Positions 1 through 7,217 of a stretch of 13,787 nucleotides of DNA are shown here, piece after piece. The notes beneath the pieces were generated by a model, which was given only the letters and a program-made list of their open reading frames with translations, did not search any database and was not told the origin of the DNA. The stretch is from Gammaproteobacteria bacterium. Its GTDB lineage: Bacteria > Pseudomonadota > Gammaproteobacteria > Pseudomonadales > Azotimanducaceae. The stretch is from assembly GCA_027295975.1 (NCBI GenBank), contig JAPUJX010000590.1, positions 1 through 13,787 on the forward strand, given 5' to 3'. A program made the translations under genes and the position numbers. Every line of letters begins with the position of its first letter. Position 1 is the stretch's first letter.

Positions 1-294
1 GATGTCTGGCAGCCCGCCGGGCTGCCGCCATGGCAAGATGTACAGGACTTTGGGCAACTCTTGGTTGCCGGAGATCACGGTTTCATCAAGTTGTATCACC
101 CCTGCGGGCATTCTCACTTCCCCGGCACTCTCGACCATCACCTTCTGAAGGGCTTTCTGGATCGCCTCCGCCTCCTCCGCGGCGTCGGCGGCATGGCTGG
201 ATACGGCTGCAACAAGGAGCAACCACAGGCTATTTCGCAGCCACATACTTCTTCGTAGCCACGGCGTTTTTCGTTCCCTCGAGTATCCTCCCAT
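1..294 (-). CDS. Secreted protein of the TPR operon, 3' end outside window
   Basis: The reading frame is open from an ATG at 292-294 to the left edge (98 codons visible), so the C-terminus is missing. The ATG shares one base with the TGA of the upstream TPR lipoprotein gene (TGATG), which points to translational coupling. A second in-frame ATG at 244-246 starts directly before a typical signal peptide (MWLRNSLWLLLVAAVSSHAA), so the true start may be there, 16 codons later. The mature part begins with an acidic helix (ADAAEEAEAIQKALQKVMVE) and ends at the edge with PKVLYILPWRQPGGLPDI, which looks like a specific, conserved-type motif rather than random sequence. It is probably periplasmic or anchored in the membrane. 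I do not know its function. Its position as last visible gene of the TPR operon suggests it belongs to the same envelope complex. Confidence 0.75.
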   Translation of the reverse strand, partial: MGGYSRERKTPWLRRSMWLRNSLWLLLVAAVSSHAADAAEEAEAIQKALQKVMVESAGEVRMPAGVIQLDETVISGNQELPKVLYILPWRQPGGLPDI

Positions 295-965
295 CAGACG
301 CCGAGCCTCCGTTCCAGATCCATTACCCACCCCAGAACCTTGCGATCGGGTTCACTCGACAATGATTGATAGCGCCGATAAGCGGCCAATGCCTCCGGCA
401 ACCGGCCGAGATACAGCTCGTAAAGAATCCCCAGGTTCAGATAGGCATCCTTGAATTCGGGCATCTGTTTCAGACAGGCCTGATAGAGTTCTTCCGCACC
501 ACGGAAGTCGCCCAACTGCCGCGCCAGCACGCCGAGCTGGTTGTATGCGTGGCAACTGCGCGGATTCGCCACGATGGCGTTCTTGAAGGCGAGGCGGGCA
601 TCCTCATATCGTTCCTGCGATACGTACACCTGACCCAGATTCACCCATGGACCGGCAAGTCCCGGCTGCTCCGCGGTAATCTGCCGGAGCAACACTTCTG
701 CTGCCTGGGCGCGCCCTTCCCGAATTGCAGTCAACGCATCCTCAAAGGCAACCAGATCCCGGCGAGTCACCGTGGGAGACCGCGCCCCGGGCTCAGAAGG
801 CCCGGGCAACCAGGAAGATATGGTTTCCGACCTGGCTTGAACCTGCACACCGGCGGGTGGCATACCTTCCGGACCCGTCGTGGTGCACGCCTGCAGCACA
901 CCAAACAAGAGGGCAAACGCACAACTGGCATAACGACGAAGGTCGCTAGTGGATAACTTCAACAT
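294..965 (-). CDS. TPR lipoprotein (223 aa)
   Basis: This is a predicted lipoprotein. A hydrophobic N-terminal segment ends in the lipobox LQAC with the lipidated cysteine at residue 27. A low-complexity linker of about 40 residues follows, then three to four tetratricopeptide repeats at about residues 75-205, with canonical features such as PWVNLGQVYVSQERYEDA and AYNQLGVLARQLGDFRGA. TPR domains bind proteins, so a scaffold or assembly role at the envelope is likely; the general shape resembles PilF/PilW-type pilotins, but no pilus genes are present. The start ATG lies 20 bp inside the end of the preceding 933-aa gene and has a strong Shine-Dalgarno AGGAGG at 978-983. The stop overlaps the start of the next gene by one base. 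The specific partner cannot be read from the sequence. Confidence 0.9.
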   Translation of the reverse strand: MLKLSTSDLRRYASCAFALLFGVLQACTTTGPEGMPPAGVQVQARSETISSWLPGPSEPGARSPTVTRRDLVAFEDALTAIREGRAQAAEVLLRQITAEQPGLAGPWVNLGQVYVSQERYEDARLAFKNAIVANPRSCHAYNQLGVLARQLGDFRGAEELYQACLKQMPEFKDAYLNLGILYELYLGRLPEALAAYRRYQSLSSEPDRKVLGWVMDLERRLGV

Positions 966-3747
966 ATGCGATCTGCACCTCCTGTTTGTCGAAGCGGGAC
1001 GGCATCAATCGTCTAAGCTCGGCGAAACTTTTCTTCACCCAATCGTCGTACGTTCCATCCCAACTGCGCCGCATGTTGATTTCATGTATACCGATGGCTT
1101 GTTCCTCGAACGGAAACGCCTGTTCCTCGAGCAATATTTCGTATTGCGAAAGCTCCAACTCGTTGAGGTCTTGTGGTCGATCCGATTTCAAGATCTCCCG
1201 CCCAAGGGCCGAATAGAGATCGGCGATATGGAAGGTAGCCGCGGTGGAGAACTCTTCCACCTGGTACTCGGCCACTTTTTCGAATGCTTTCAAGGTGCGT
1301 TTCAGCGCAGATTGTTTCCGCTTCAAGCTCTTTTTCAGCGGACGGGTCAGATGCACCCCGTCGAACCGCTCACGCTCATCGTTCGCAAATACGAACTGGG
1401 CAGAAGCTGCGAGAAAGGTGGCGCGCTGATTTGCATTGCGACCCATGCTCTGGTGCAGCGCAATTTTCTTTTTCAACCAGAAGCGCCGTTTGTCGTGTTC
1501 TCCGGTTCTCTGATACAGCGCATCCATGTGATCCATGGCCTCCATGCGCAGATCCATCGGGATCATGTAGGTGTGGGCGTAGTCGCGGAAATAGCTGATT
1601 GCATTAGCCGTATCGTCGAGCTTCAGATAAAGTTCGGCAGCTCTGTAAAGAGACTGTCGACGCACGTCGTTTTCTTCGGCATGCCTCGAGAGTTTCAGGT
1701 ACTCGGATGCCGCCAGCTTCCAATTCCCGGAACGTTCATACAGATCGGCAAGTCGTCTGGTTGAATCGCGCCCGAGTTCGTGGTCGGGATAGCGGACGCG
1801 AAACTCCTCCAGAAGCTCGGCTGCTTCGGCAACACGGCCCGATTGTTCGATGGCAGCCACCGCATCGTAGTGACCTTGAATGGCAAGCTCCGCACTCGGA
1901 TCGAGATCCCGCAATCTCAGATAGTGGAAAACCGCCTCATCTACGGAACCAACGGCTTCACTTGCTTCGCCCTGTTTGTAAACCGAAGCAAGTAAACGCT
2001 CTTGAACCTTTTTCAGCTCATCCGCGGTGAGATTGAAAACGGTCAGCTCTTTGTACGCCGCTTCAGCAGCAACGAAGTCTGCAAGCTCAAACCCACCATG
2101 ACCTAGAATCAGCAGGGCGGTTTTCTCGAGGGCGCTGTCAACGTCAGGCCACCGAATGAGCAAGTTCCGCGTCAGGTCTACCGCGGAGGTGTATTCGGCC
2201 AACTTGAAGAGGCCATCGGCTGCAGCAGTCTGTGTGGCAGGTGCGCGTTTGTCTTCCGGGAAAAGCAGCGCAAATTCGATCTGCGCATCGATCTTGAGTC
2301 GCTGCCAGAGCTCGAGTTCTTCGGCGGGAGCCGTATTCGCCAGATTAGCGAGCCCGAGAATCGCCGCATACCCCGCCTCGGAAGCGTTCTCGTTGTCGCC
2401 GTACTCGCGCACTACACGCTGATAAGCCGCGACCGCTCGAGCATGCTCCCCGGCTTCGGTATAAACCTCACCTAGAAGGAACAGGTATCTGGCGTTATCC
2501 GGATCGTTGGGAAATGTTGCCAACAGTTCATCGTAGCGATGCGCGGCTTTCAGGTATTCGAATTGTTTATGGCTCTTCTGTGCTTCACCGTGATTGATCC
2601 GGGAAAGTTCCACGAGATAGGATTTCAGCGTCGGCAGATATGTTTTCCGCACGGCTTTCTCATGTACGATCCAGAACTCGCTGTAGATTCCGTACCGCTC
2701 GACAAACTGCACTTTCTTCGGCTGTATCTCGCTCGGGAAGTCGGCTTTCAACAACGTATCGATCATGGCGACATGTGCTTCCGGCGCCCGTGGGTCCAGC
2801 TCGTTGCGACTAATGAACATCTGCCAGGTTGCCACACTATCGAGGTAACGTTCCTTTTCGAGATAGTCGTCGGCCAAGGTCTGATAGGCGAGGTACTGCC
2901 ACGCCGGACCGTCGAGTGCGGCCATCTGTGCGGCGAGCGTTTCCGGGCCGTCGAGATAGCCGAGGGCCAACGTGACTACCCTGAAGCTGTCCTTCAGCAG
3001 TTCCGTCTCCGCGGCGGGCAGTTCATCAAACGTCTGCTCGGCCAGAAGGCTGTCGATCACGATAAAGAAGCTCGACAAACCGATCTCCAGATTCGAACCC
3101 TTGAACTGCGACCAGCCGAGCATATAGTTGGCATTGCGCCAATAGGGCGTGGTATCTCCGAGCGCGACTACGTAGGCATAATCGCCGGCAGCTTGTGCAT
3201 AGTGATCACGGGAGAACTCGATCTCCGCGCGGCGAAAGCGACCTTCCACGATGTAAAGGCTTTCTGGATACTCATCGATGAGACGATCGAGATAGTGGAC
3301 AGTCCGCTCGGTGTTCCCCACTACGTCGTAGGCCCTCGCAAGTTGATAAAGGATCTCGTCTCTGCTTTCGCCCTCGTCGTTCAAAAGCAATGACTCGTAT
3401 AGTTCGACAGCGGGGCCGTATGGGTTTTCACCGCCTGCGATGTCGCGCTCCTCACCCACGCTCATCTGCAGATCGGCCAGGCGTTTACCTACCGCATGGT
3501 TTTCGTTGCGGCCCGGGAGCCGGCCATAAACCTTCTCGTAGGCGAGCATGACTTCTTCGCGGGTGGGTTTGGCGACCGTCGCCACGGGGAGCCGAATATC
3601 CGGCAGTTCATCAATAACCCGGGCGATGGTGTACTTTTCCGCATATGGGTCATCGTCACCGAAGAACCTGAACCAACTGCAGCCGGACAAGCCGACAACC
3701 AGTGTCAGGGTAATCAGCCCCGATGTCGTTTTACCCGCAGAGATCAA
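946..3747 (-). CDS. Large TPR lipoprotein (933 aa)
   Basis: This is a predicted envelope lipoprotein. The signal peptide ends in the lipobox LSGC with cysteine 23, and an acidic DDD lies just beyond it. The rest is almost entirely helical, with TPR-like repeats recognisable at about residues 130-195, 415-450 and 600-750 (for example YLFLLGEVYTEAGEHARAVA). A basic, lysine-rich stretch (TRPLKKSLKRKQSALKR) precedes the C-terminal helical region, which carries AIGIHEINMRR and YDDWVKKSFAELRRLMPSRF. From memory this type of ending recurs in long TPR proteins of gamma- and deltaproteobacterial envelope clusters. The start ATG overlaps the previous stop by 4 bp (ATGA) and the end overlaps the next gene by 20 bp. 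Its size and repeat content suggest it is the main scaffold of the complex encoded here. The relation to Myxococcus Glt TPR proteins is inference. Confidence 0.92.
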   Translation of the reverse strand: MISAGKTTSGLITLTLVVGLSGCSWFRFFGDDDPYAEKYTIARVIDELPDIRLPVATVAKPTREEVMLAYEKVYGRLPGRNENHAVGKRLADLQMSVGEERDIAGGENPYGPAVELYESLLLNDEGESRDEILYQLARAYDVVGNTERTVHYLDRLIDEYPESLYIVEGRFRRAEIEFSRDHYAQAAGDYAYVVALGDTTPYWRNANYMLGWSQFKGSNLEIGLSSFFIVIDSLLAEQTFDELPAAETELLKDSFRVVTLALGYLDGPETLAAQMAALDGPAWQYLAYQTLADDYLEKERYLDSVATWQMFISRNELDPRAPEAHVAMIDTLLKADFPSEIQPKKVQFVERYGIYSEFWIVHEKAVRKTYLPTLKSYLVELSRINHGEAQKSHKQFEYLKAAHRYDELLATFPNDPDNARYLFLLGEVYTEAGEHARAVAAYQRVVREYGDNENASEAGYAAILGLANLANTAPAEELELWQRLKIDAQIEFALLFPEDKRAPATQTAAADGLFKLAEYTSAVDLTRNLLIRWPDVDSALEKTALLILGHGGFELADFVAAEAAYKELTVFNLTADELKKVQERLLASVYKQGEASEAVGSVDEAVFHYLRLRDLDPSAELAIQGHYDAVAAIEQSGRVAEAAELLEEFRVRYPDHELGRDSTRRLADLYERSGNWKLAASEYLKLSRHAEENDVRRQSLYRAAELYLKLDDTANAISYFRDYAHTYMIPMDLRMEAMDHMDALYQRTGEHDKRRFWLKKKIALHQSMGRNANQRATFLAASAQFVFANDERERFDGVHLTRPLKKSLKRKQSALKRTLKAFEKVAEYQVEEFSTAATFHIADLYSALGREILKSDRPQDLNELELSQYEILLEEQAFPFEEQAIGIHEINMRRSWDGTYDDWVKKSFAELRRLMPSRFDKQEVQIAYVEVIH
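978..983 (-). promoter_or_regulatory. Strong ribosome binding site inside the upstream gene
   Basis: On the minus strand this reads AGGAGG, 12 bases ahead of the ATG at 963-965. It lies within the coding end of the 933-aa gene and supports the overlapping start of the 223-aa lipoprotein. The spacing is somewhat longer than ideal. Confidence 0.6.
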
Positions 3748-5642
3748 GTGCCGTCTCCGCTGGGGTCCGAGGCCGCCGACGCCACCTGAGCCAACCGATC
3801 GGTAGCTCGAGCGATGGCGATACGGGTGATGAGGAGGTGCTGTTCGACTTCGGCCCGCTCGCGATTCATGCCATTGCGAATCTCTGCCGCGAGCCGCTCT
3901 TCGCGGTCGATTAATGCCGCGTCCACCCGGCGGGTGATGTCCCGGGCCCGTTCGGAAAACTCGACAAATTCCGTTTCCACGGAAGCAACGTATCGGCTTT
4001 CCGCTTCTTCAACGCGAAGGATCCGTTCGTCGACGTCGGCGAGCAGGGTCCTGGCATGCCCGAGGTCGCTCACCAGACCACGGATACGGACACTGCTCCC
4101 GTCCACCAAACGCCAGAAAACCACCCCCTGCAGTCGATTGATGCGCGCTTCCCAACTGGAATGTCGTTTCTCACCGATGTTCTTGGTGCTCCCGTTCCTG
4201 GAGAGGACGCGGCTCATCTCCGCGAGTTCACCGATCAATTCCCGCTCATCCGCATTGGCAAGTGTGAGCATCCAAGCGACCGAATTTTTCGGAAGCGCAA
4301 CTTCCAGCGCTGCTAACCGTTCGCGCAAGTCTTCGATCTCGGCGGCAAGCCGTTCCCGATTGTTCAACAACTCGGATTCGTGCAGCAGGGTACGCGCCTC
4401 GACACCCCGCCTACGTTGTTCCTCTGAGATTTCTTGGAACACCGCCAAACGCCGCGGCAAATTGTCCAGCCAGGATTTTGCTGCGAGCAGTTCCCTCCAT
4501 TGGAGCAACACTTCGTGGACGTCTTCGGTCGCGAGCCACTCCAACCAGTCCGTGTGGCCAAGCTGATCGCGCCAACTCTCCATCAGATCGCTCATCTGAT
4601 TCCGATCTTGTTCAGGCGCCGAGAACACCTTCAAAATGGCCCGCACCCAGGTGGAGTCCCGTGCTTTCGCGGTTAGCTGGTTGAGGGTTTCGAGGCGAGT
4701 CTCGAAACTTTTTTCGGCCGCCCGGTATCGCTCCAACGCCATATCCTGAGATGCCATCCTCTCGAGGCTCAACGGAAACCCAAGGCGTGCCGCGGCGGTG
4801 CTCGATGTCCAATAATCCTGAGTCTGCAAGGTGAGCCAGATACGGGCGGCCAGCTGGTAGTCTTCGTTGTCCATGGCTAACTCGCCATAGGAAGCAAGTG
4901 CGATGTCGCGGTACCGACCCTCCCCGGGCAATCCACCGAGCACGCTCCGGGCATCCGCAAGGTTGTTGGTCTGTCGGGCGATGAATGCAAGTGCAAGTTT
5001 GGCACGCTGGATGAGATCAGACGCTTCGTCGCTGTACGGTTTCATCTCCGCAAGCTCGGTAAACGCGTTGCGGGCGTTTCGTGAGTCGCCGGCCTCTTTG
5101 TAGGCAACGCCCAAGTTGAACAACGTGTAGGCGCGCAACGGATCTTGCGGCTCGAGCGCATCGAGGGACCTTTGCGCGGCCGAAAAATCGCCCTTTTCCA
5201 TGGCAACCTCGGCGCGCATGTACTCGACCTCGGGGTGAAACTTCTCTTTGCCCGACCAGGTTCGACCTAAATCGATCTCCGCGAGTGCAACAGCCAGTTG
5301 GGACCAGTCCTGTCTGCGGCGGTATTCCCGGGCGAGATGAAAGGCCAAACGCATACGATCCAACTCGCTCAACTCTTCTGCGTCAACCTGCTCGAATATT
5401 TTCCGCGCATATGCGTACATGCCGTCGTTGAAGGCGAAACTGCCTTTCGCCAGATCGAAGCGAAGCGTGTTTTCACCCCGGCGACCCTGCTTTTCGGCAA
5501 CGAGGGTATCAAGCAGTGCCTGTTGGTAATCTCGTTGGAAATATGCGTAGAGAACCGTGCCGTAGGTCAGCTCATCAATGGTTTTTGCCGTTGGCACCGC
5601 GAGTACGCAACTCAATATGAGCTCGCAAAGAAAGGCTTTCAT
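3744..5642 (-). CDS. Secreted TPR/coiled-coil protein (632 aa)
   Basis: The protein has a short Sec signal (MKAFLCELILSCVLAVPTA, cleavage probably before KT) without a lipobox, so it should be periplasmic. Helical repeats fill residues 25-310, the clearest TPR being about 171-204 (AYTLFNLGVAYKEAGDSRNA). The second half is predicted coiled coil, strongest at about 403-448 (ERLAAEIEDLRERLAALEVA) and 520-615, the latter rich in Arg and Glu. Such a layout suits a protein that spans the periplasm or bridges partners. I chose ATG 5640-5642 because the signal peptide begins there; a TTG three codons upstream at 5649-5651 is possible. The preceding gene ends 21 bp upstream, and the stop overlaps the next start as ATGA. 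No enzymatic motif is visible. Exact function is unknown; scaffold of the operon's complex is inferred. Confidence 0.9.
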   Translation of the reverse strand: MKAFLCELILSCVLAVPTAKTIDELTYGTVLYAYFQRDYQQALLDTLVAEKQGRRGENTLRFDLAKGSFAFNDGMYAYARKIFEQVDAEELSELDRMRLAFHLAREYRRRQDWSQLAVALAEIDLGRTWSGKEKFHPEVEYMRAEVAMEKGDFSAAQRSLDALEPQDPLRAYTLFNLGVAYKEAGDSRNARNAFTELAEMKPYSDEASDLIQRAKLALAFIARQTNNLADARSVLGGLPGEGRYRDIALASYGELAMDNEDYQLAARIWLTLQTQDYWTSSTAAARLGFPLSLERMASQDMALERYRAAEKSFETRLETLNQLTAKARDSTWVRAILKVFSAPEQDRNQMSDLMESWRDQLGHTDWLEWLATEDVHEVLLQWRELLAAKSWLDNLPRRLAVFQEISEEQRRRGVEARTLLHESELLNNRERLAAEIEDLRERLAALEVALPKNSVAWMLTLANADERELIGELAEMSRVLSRNGSTKNIGEKRHSSWEARINRLQGVVFWRLVDGSSVRIRGLVSDLGHARTLLADVDERILRVEEAESRYVASVETEFVEFSERARDITRRVDAALIDREERLAAEIRNGMNRERAEVEQHLLITRIAIARATDRLAQVASAASDPSGDGT

Positions 5643-5663
5643 TTCAATCAAGCCTGGCCGCGA

Positions 5664-6185
5664 TCAGTTAGCAACAGCAGCGCGGAATTCGGGTTGATAC
5701 TTGGCACTGGAGTCGACTATGGCCAATTCGACAAGAGCAGGTTCGAACGACTTGAGGAACTCCACGGTAGCCGCACGCCGGTAATCCCGACCGCTCGGTC
5801 CCCGCCCGGTGAAAAACGCGGTGACGCGGTTACGCCCCTGATTTACGTTACCTAAGAAGAGCCTCTGCACACCGCCGCGGAACAGTGCGTCGATCTGCTT
5901 GTCTGTATACAGATGGTGGGTAACTTCTTTTCCGTTGAGCTTCAGGCTCACGGAATCGAGTTGAAAAAATTCGCCGACGTCCATCGAGAGAAACACCGCA
6001 ACCTGGGTGCTCGCTGGAAACAACAAATCTTCTTCGAGAATCACCAGGTCTCGTTTCAAATCGAGAAGAGCTTTCTTGACGCCTTCCATCTCGTCGTCGA
6101 GTGGTTCGGCGAACACCGGAACGGACAGCGTGAAAAGGGTCGCCAGAAGGGTCGCCGGGGTGATGATGTGCGCTGTCCGTTGCAT
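5664..6185 (-). CDS. Small periplasmic protein, first gene of TPR operon (173 aa)
   Basis: A clear Sec signal peptide (about residues 1-26, ending in VPVFA) precedes a heptad-like helix (MEGVKKALLDLKRDLVILEE). A compact beta-rich domain follows, containing FLSMDVGEFFQLDSVSLKLN, YTDKQIDALFRGGVQRLFLG and FFTGRGPSGRDYRR. I recall this arrangement as a conserved protein that usually precedes the TPR genes in gammaproteobacterial clusters of this type. It is sometimes misnamed as a regulator in databases, but it has no DNA-binding helix-turn-helix and it is exported. The beta domain could be an immunoglobulin-like partner for the TPR proteins; that is a guess. It lies 39 bp downstream of the TlpA-like gene and 21 bp upstream of the 632-aa gene, so it is probably cotranscribed with both. 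A purine-rich stretch (GAAGAG) lies about 10 bases before the ATG. Confidence 0.85.
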   Translation of the reverse strand: MQRTAHIITPATLLATLFTLSVPVFAEPLDDEMEGVKKALLDLKRDLVILEEDLLFPASTQVAVFLSMDVGEFFQLDSVSLKLNGKEVTHHLYTDKQIDALFRGGVQRLFLGNVNQGRNRVTAFFTGRGPSGRDYRRAATVEFLKSFEPALVELAIVDSSAKYQPEFRAAVAN

Positions 6186-6224
6186 ACCTCTATTCTCTTC
6201 TATCGATTACCCAATTGGTCGAAA

Positions 6225-6722
6225 CTATTCACGAATAAGCTTCTTCACCACCTCAACGTATTTTGATTCATCGCCAGGCTTGTACCCCAGATGGATGTAC
6301 CGAATGACACCATCCCGGTCGACCACCACGGTACTGGGCATTGCCTTCAGGTCGTAAAGATCACTCACCCGCTGGTCTTTATCTATCAACACCGGGAAAG
6401 TGACTTTGGTTTTGTCGACGATTTCCCGGGCTGGTTTCTCCTCACCCTCGACATTCACGCCAAGCACGGTGAACCCCGTGTCCTGATAACGTTGGTGCAA
6501 ACGATCGAGAAGCGGCATTTCCTGCCGACAGGGTCCACACCAACTTGCCCAGAAATTGATGAGCACAACCTGACCGCGATATTCTTCGAGCCGCAGATTC
6601 TTACCCTCGAGACTTTTCAGGGTAAAATCCGGCGCCTCGTCTCTGATTCCTACCGCCTGTGCCTGGCTTGCAAAAAACATCGTGCAAAGTGCAAACAGCA
6701 ACCAACAACCCAACTTCGACAT
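6225..6722 (-). CDS. TlpA/ResA-type periplasmic thioredoxin (165 aa)
   Basis: This is a thiol-disulfide oxidoreductase of the TlpA/ResA/AhpC-TSA class. A signal peptide (residues 1-23, ending AQA) sends it to the periplasm. The redox-active WCGPC motif sits at residues 61-65, with catalytic cysteines 62 and 65. The cis-proline loop is AMPST with Pro129. Before the active site comes the usual APDFTLKSLEGK segment (about 30-41) and after it the family's long insertion up to FPVLIDKD. Relatives reduce disulfides in apo-cytochrome c or other exported proteins; the CGPC motif and family favour a reductant, but the target is not visible here. The start ATG has GGAG about 8 bases upstream (TTGGAGATAGGCGATG). 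The TPR operon starts 39 bp downstream on the same strand, so joint transcription is likely. An ApbE gene lies upstream after a 495-bp gap. Confidence 0.95.
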   Translation of the reverse strand: MSKLGCWLLFALCTMFFASQAQAVGIRDEAPDFTLKSLEGKNLRLEEYRGQVVLINFWASWCGPCRQEMPLLDRLHQRYQDTGFTVLGVNVEGEEKPAREIVDKTKVTFPVLIDKDQRVSDLYDLKAMPSTVVVDRDGVIRYIHLGYKPGDESKYVEVVKKLIRE

Positions 6723-6740
6723 CGCCTATCTCCAATTGTG

Positions 6741-6757
6741 GACGGCAGTGTGCCGTC
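6741..6757. repeat. Perfect hairpin, 7-bp stem, just upstream of tlpA-like gene
   Basis: GACGGCA and TGCCGTC flank a 3-base loop. On the minus strand the hairpin ends 18 bases before the ATG of the thioredoxin gene, so it would lie in the 5' leader or overlap the promoter. No T-run follows on either strand, so it is not a typical intrinsic terminator. Confidence 0.55.
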
Positions 6758-6821
6758 GAAAGATCTGGTAGAAACTACTCGAGAACCTGAGAGGCACCCG
6801 TGCAGTAGTTACTTTCCACCC

Positions 6822-6840
6822 ATCCGAAATCCTTTCGGAT
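6822..6840. repeat. Perfect hairpin, 8-bp stem
   Basis: ATCCGAAA, a 3-base loop (TCC on the plus strand) and TTTCGGAT form a perfect inverted repeat about 100 bp upstream of the tlpA-like gene. There is no T-run. It could be an operator, a structured leader element or part of a small RNA. Confidence 0.5.
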
Positions 6841-7217
6841 CTGAGTTCCATTCAGCAGAATCTTTCGAACTACCGGCATCCACCGTTTGCGCTCCCTGCG
6901 TAAAAACCACCACCATCCTGGCGGGCGGTTGGAAAACGAGCGATCCTTGGCATCGTTGTCACTTTCGGTACAGGCAGAAACAACCGGAACCCGCCGACTG
7001 CACGAAACCCAAAGCTGCCCTTGGAGAATCGACAGCGAATTCCGGTATGACCGAATCTCGAGTCGAGGCTGTATTTGTCCTTTCTGCGTACCCATCTCGC
7101 GGTGCTTCATGCAACGCGTCGAACACGCACGTTAGATGAGGACGGATTACGAGAAAGTGGTGCAGGTCACAATTCGTGGAAACGCGGATTCCTACAGGTT
7201 GAGGAATGAGAACCGAA

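Larger units (their letters stand above)
6723..7217. other. 495-bp gap without a supported gene, with two hairpins
   Basis: This stretch lies between the apbE stop and the tlpA-like start, both on the minus strand. Open frames up to 111 codons exist on both strands, but none has a ribosome binding site, a plausible start context or a protein that looks conserved; the longest (minus, 6775-7110) is Arg/Trp-rich and unlike its neighbours. Two perfect inverted repeats lie in the tlpA-proximal part. The promoter for tlpA and the TPR operon should be here, but I found no convincing -35/-10 pair. It may also be the remains of a lost gene. Confidence 0.6.

Noticed and set aside
949..3393. Long plus-strand open frames (949-1764 and 2539-3393) opposite the 933-aa TPR gene
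   Set aside because: They lie antisense to a clearly coding gene, have no plausible starts or domains, and match the codon-bias shadow expected at this GC content.
5298..5855. Plus-strand frame of 185 codons across the 632-aa and 173-aa genes
   Set aside because: It is antisense to two well-supported exported proteins, and its translation has no coherent hydrophobic or domain pattern.
6291..7139. Plus-strand frame of 282 codons opposite the tlpA-like gene and across the gap
   Set aside because: Half of it is antisense to the thioredoxin gene, it has no ribosome binding site and its translation looks like random sequence rich in Pro, Cys and His.
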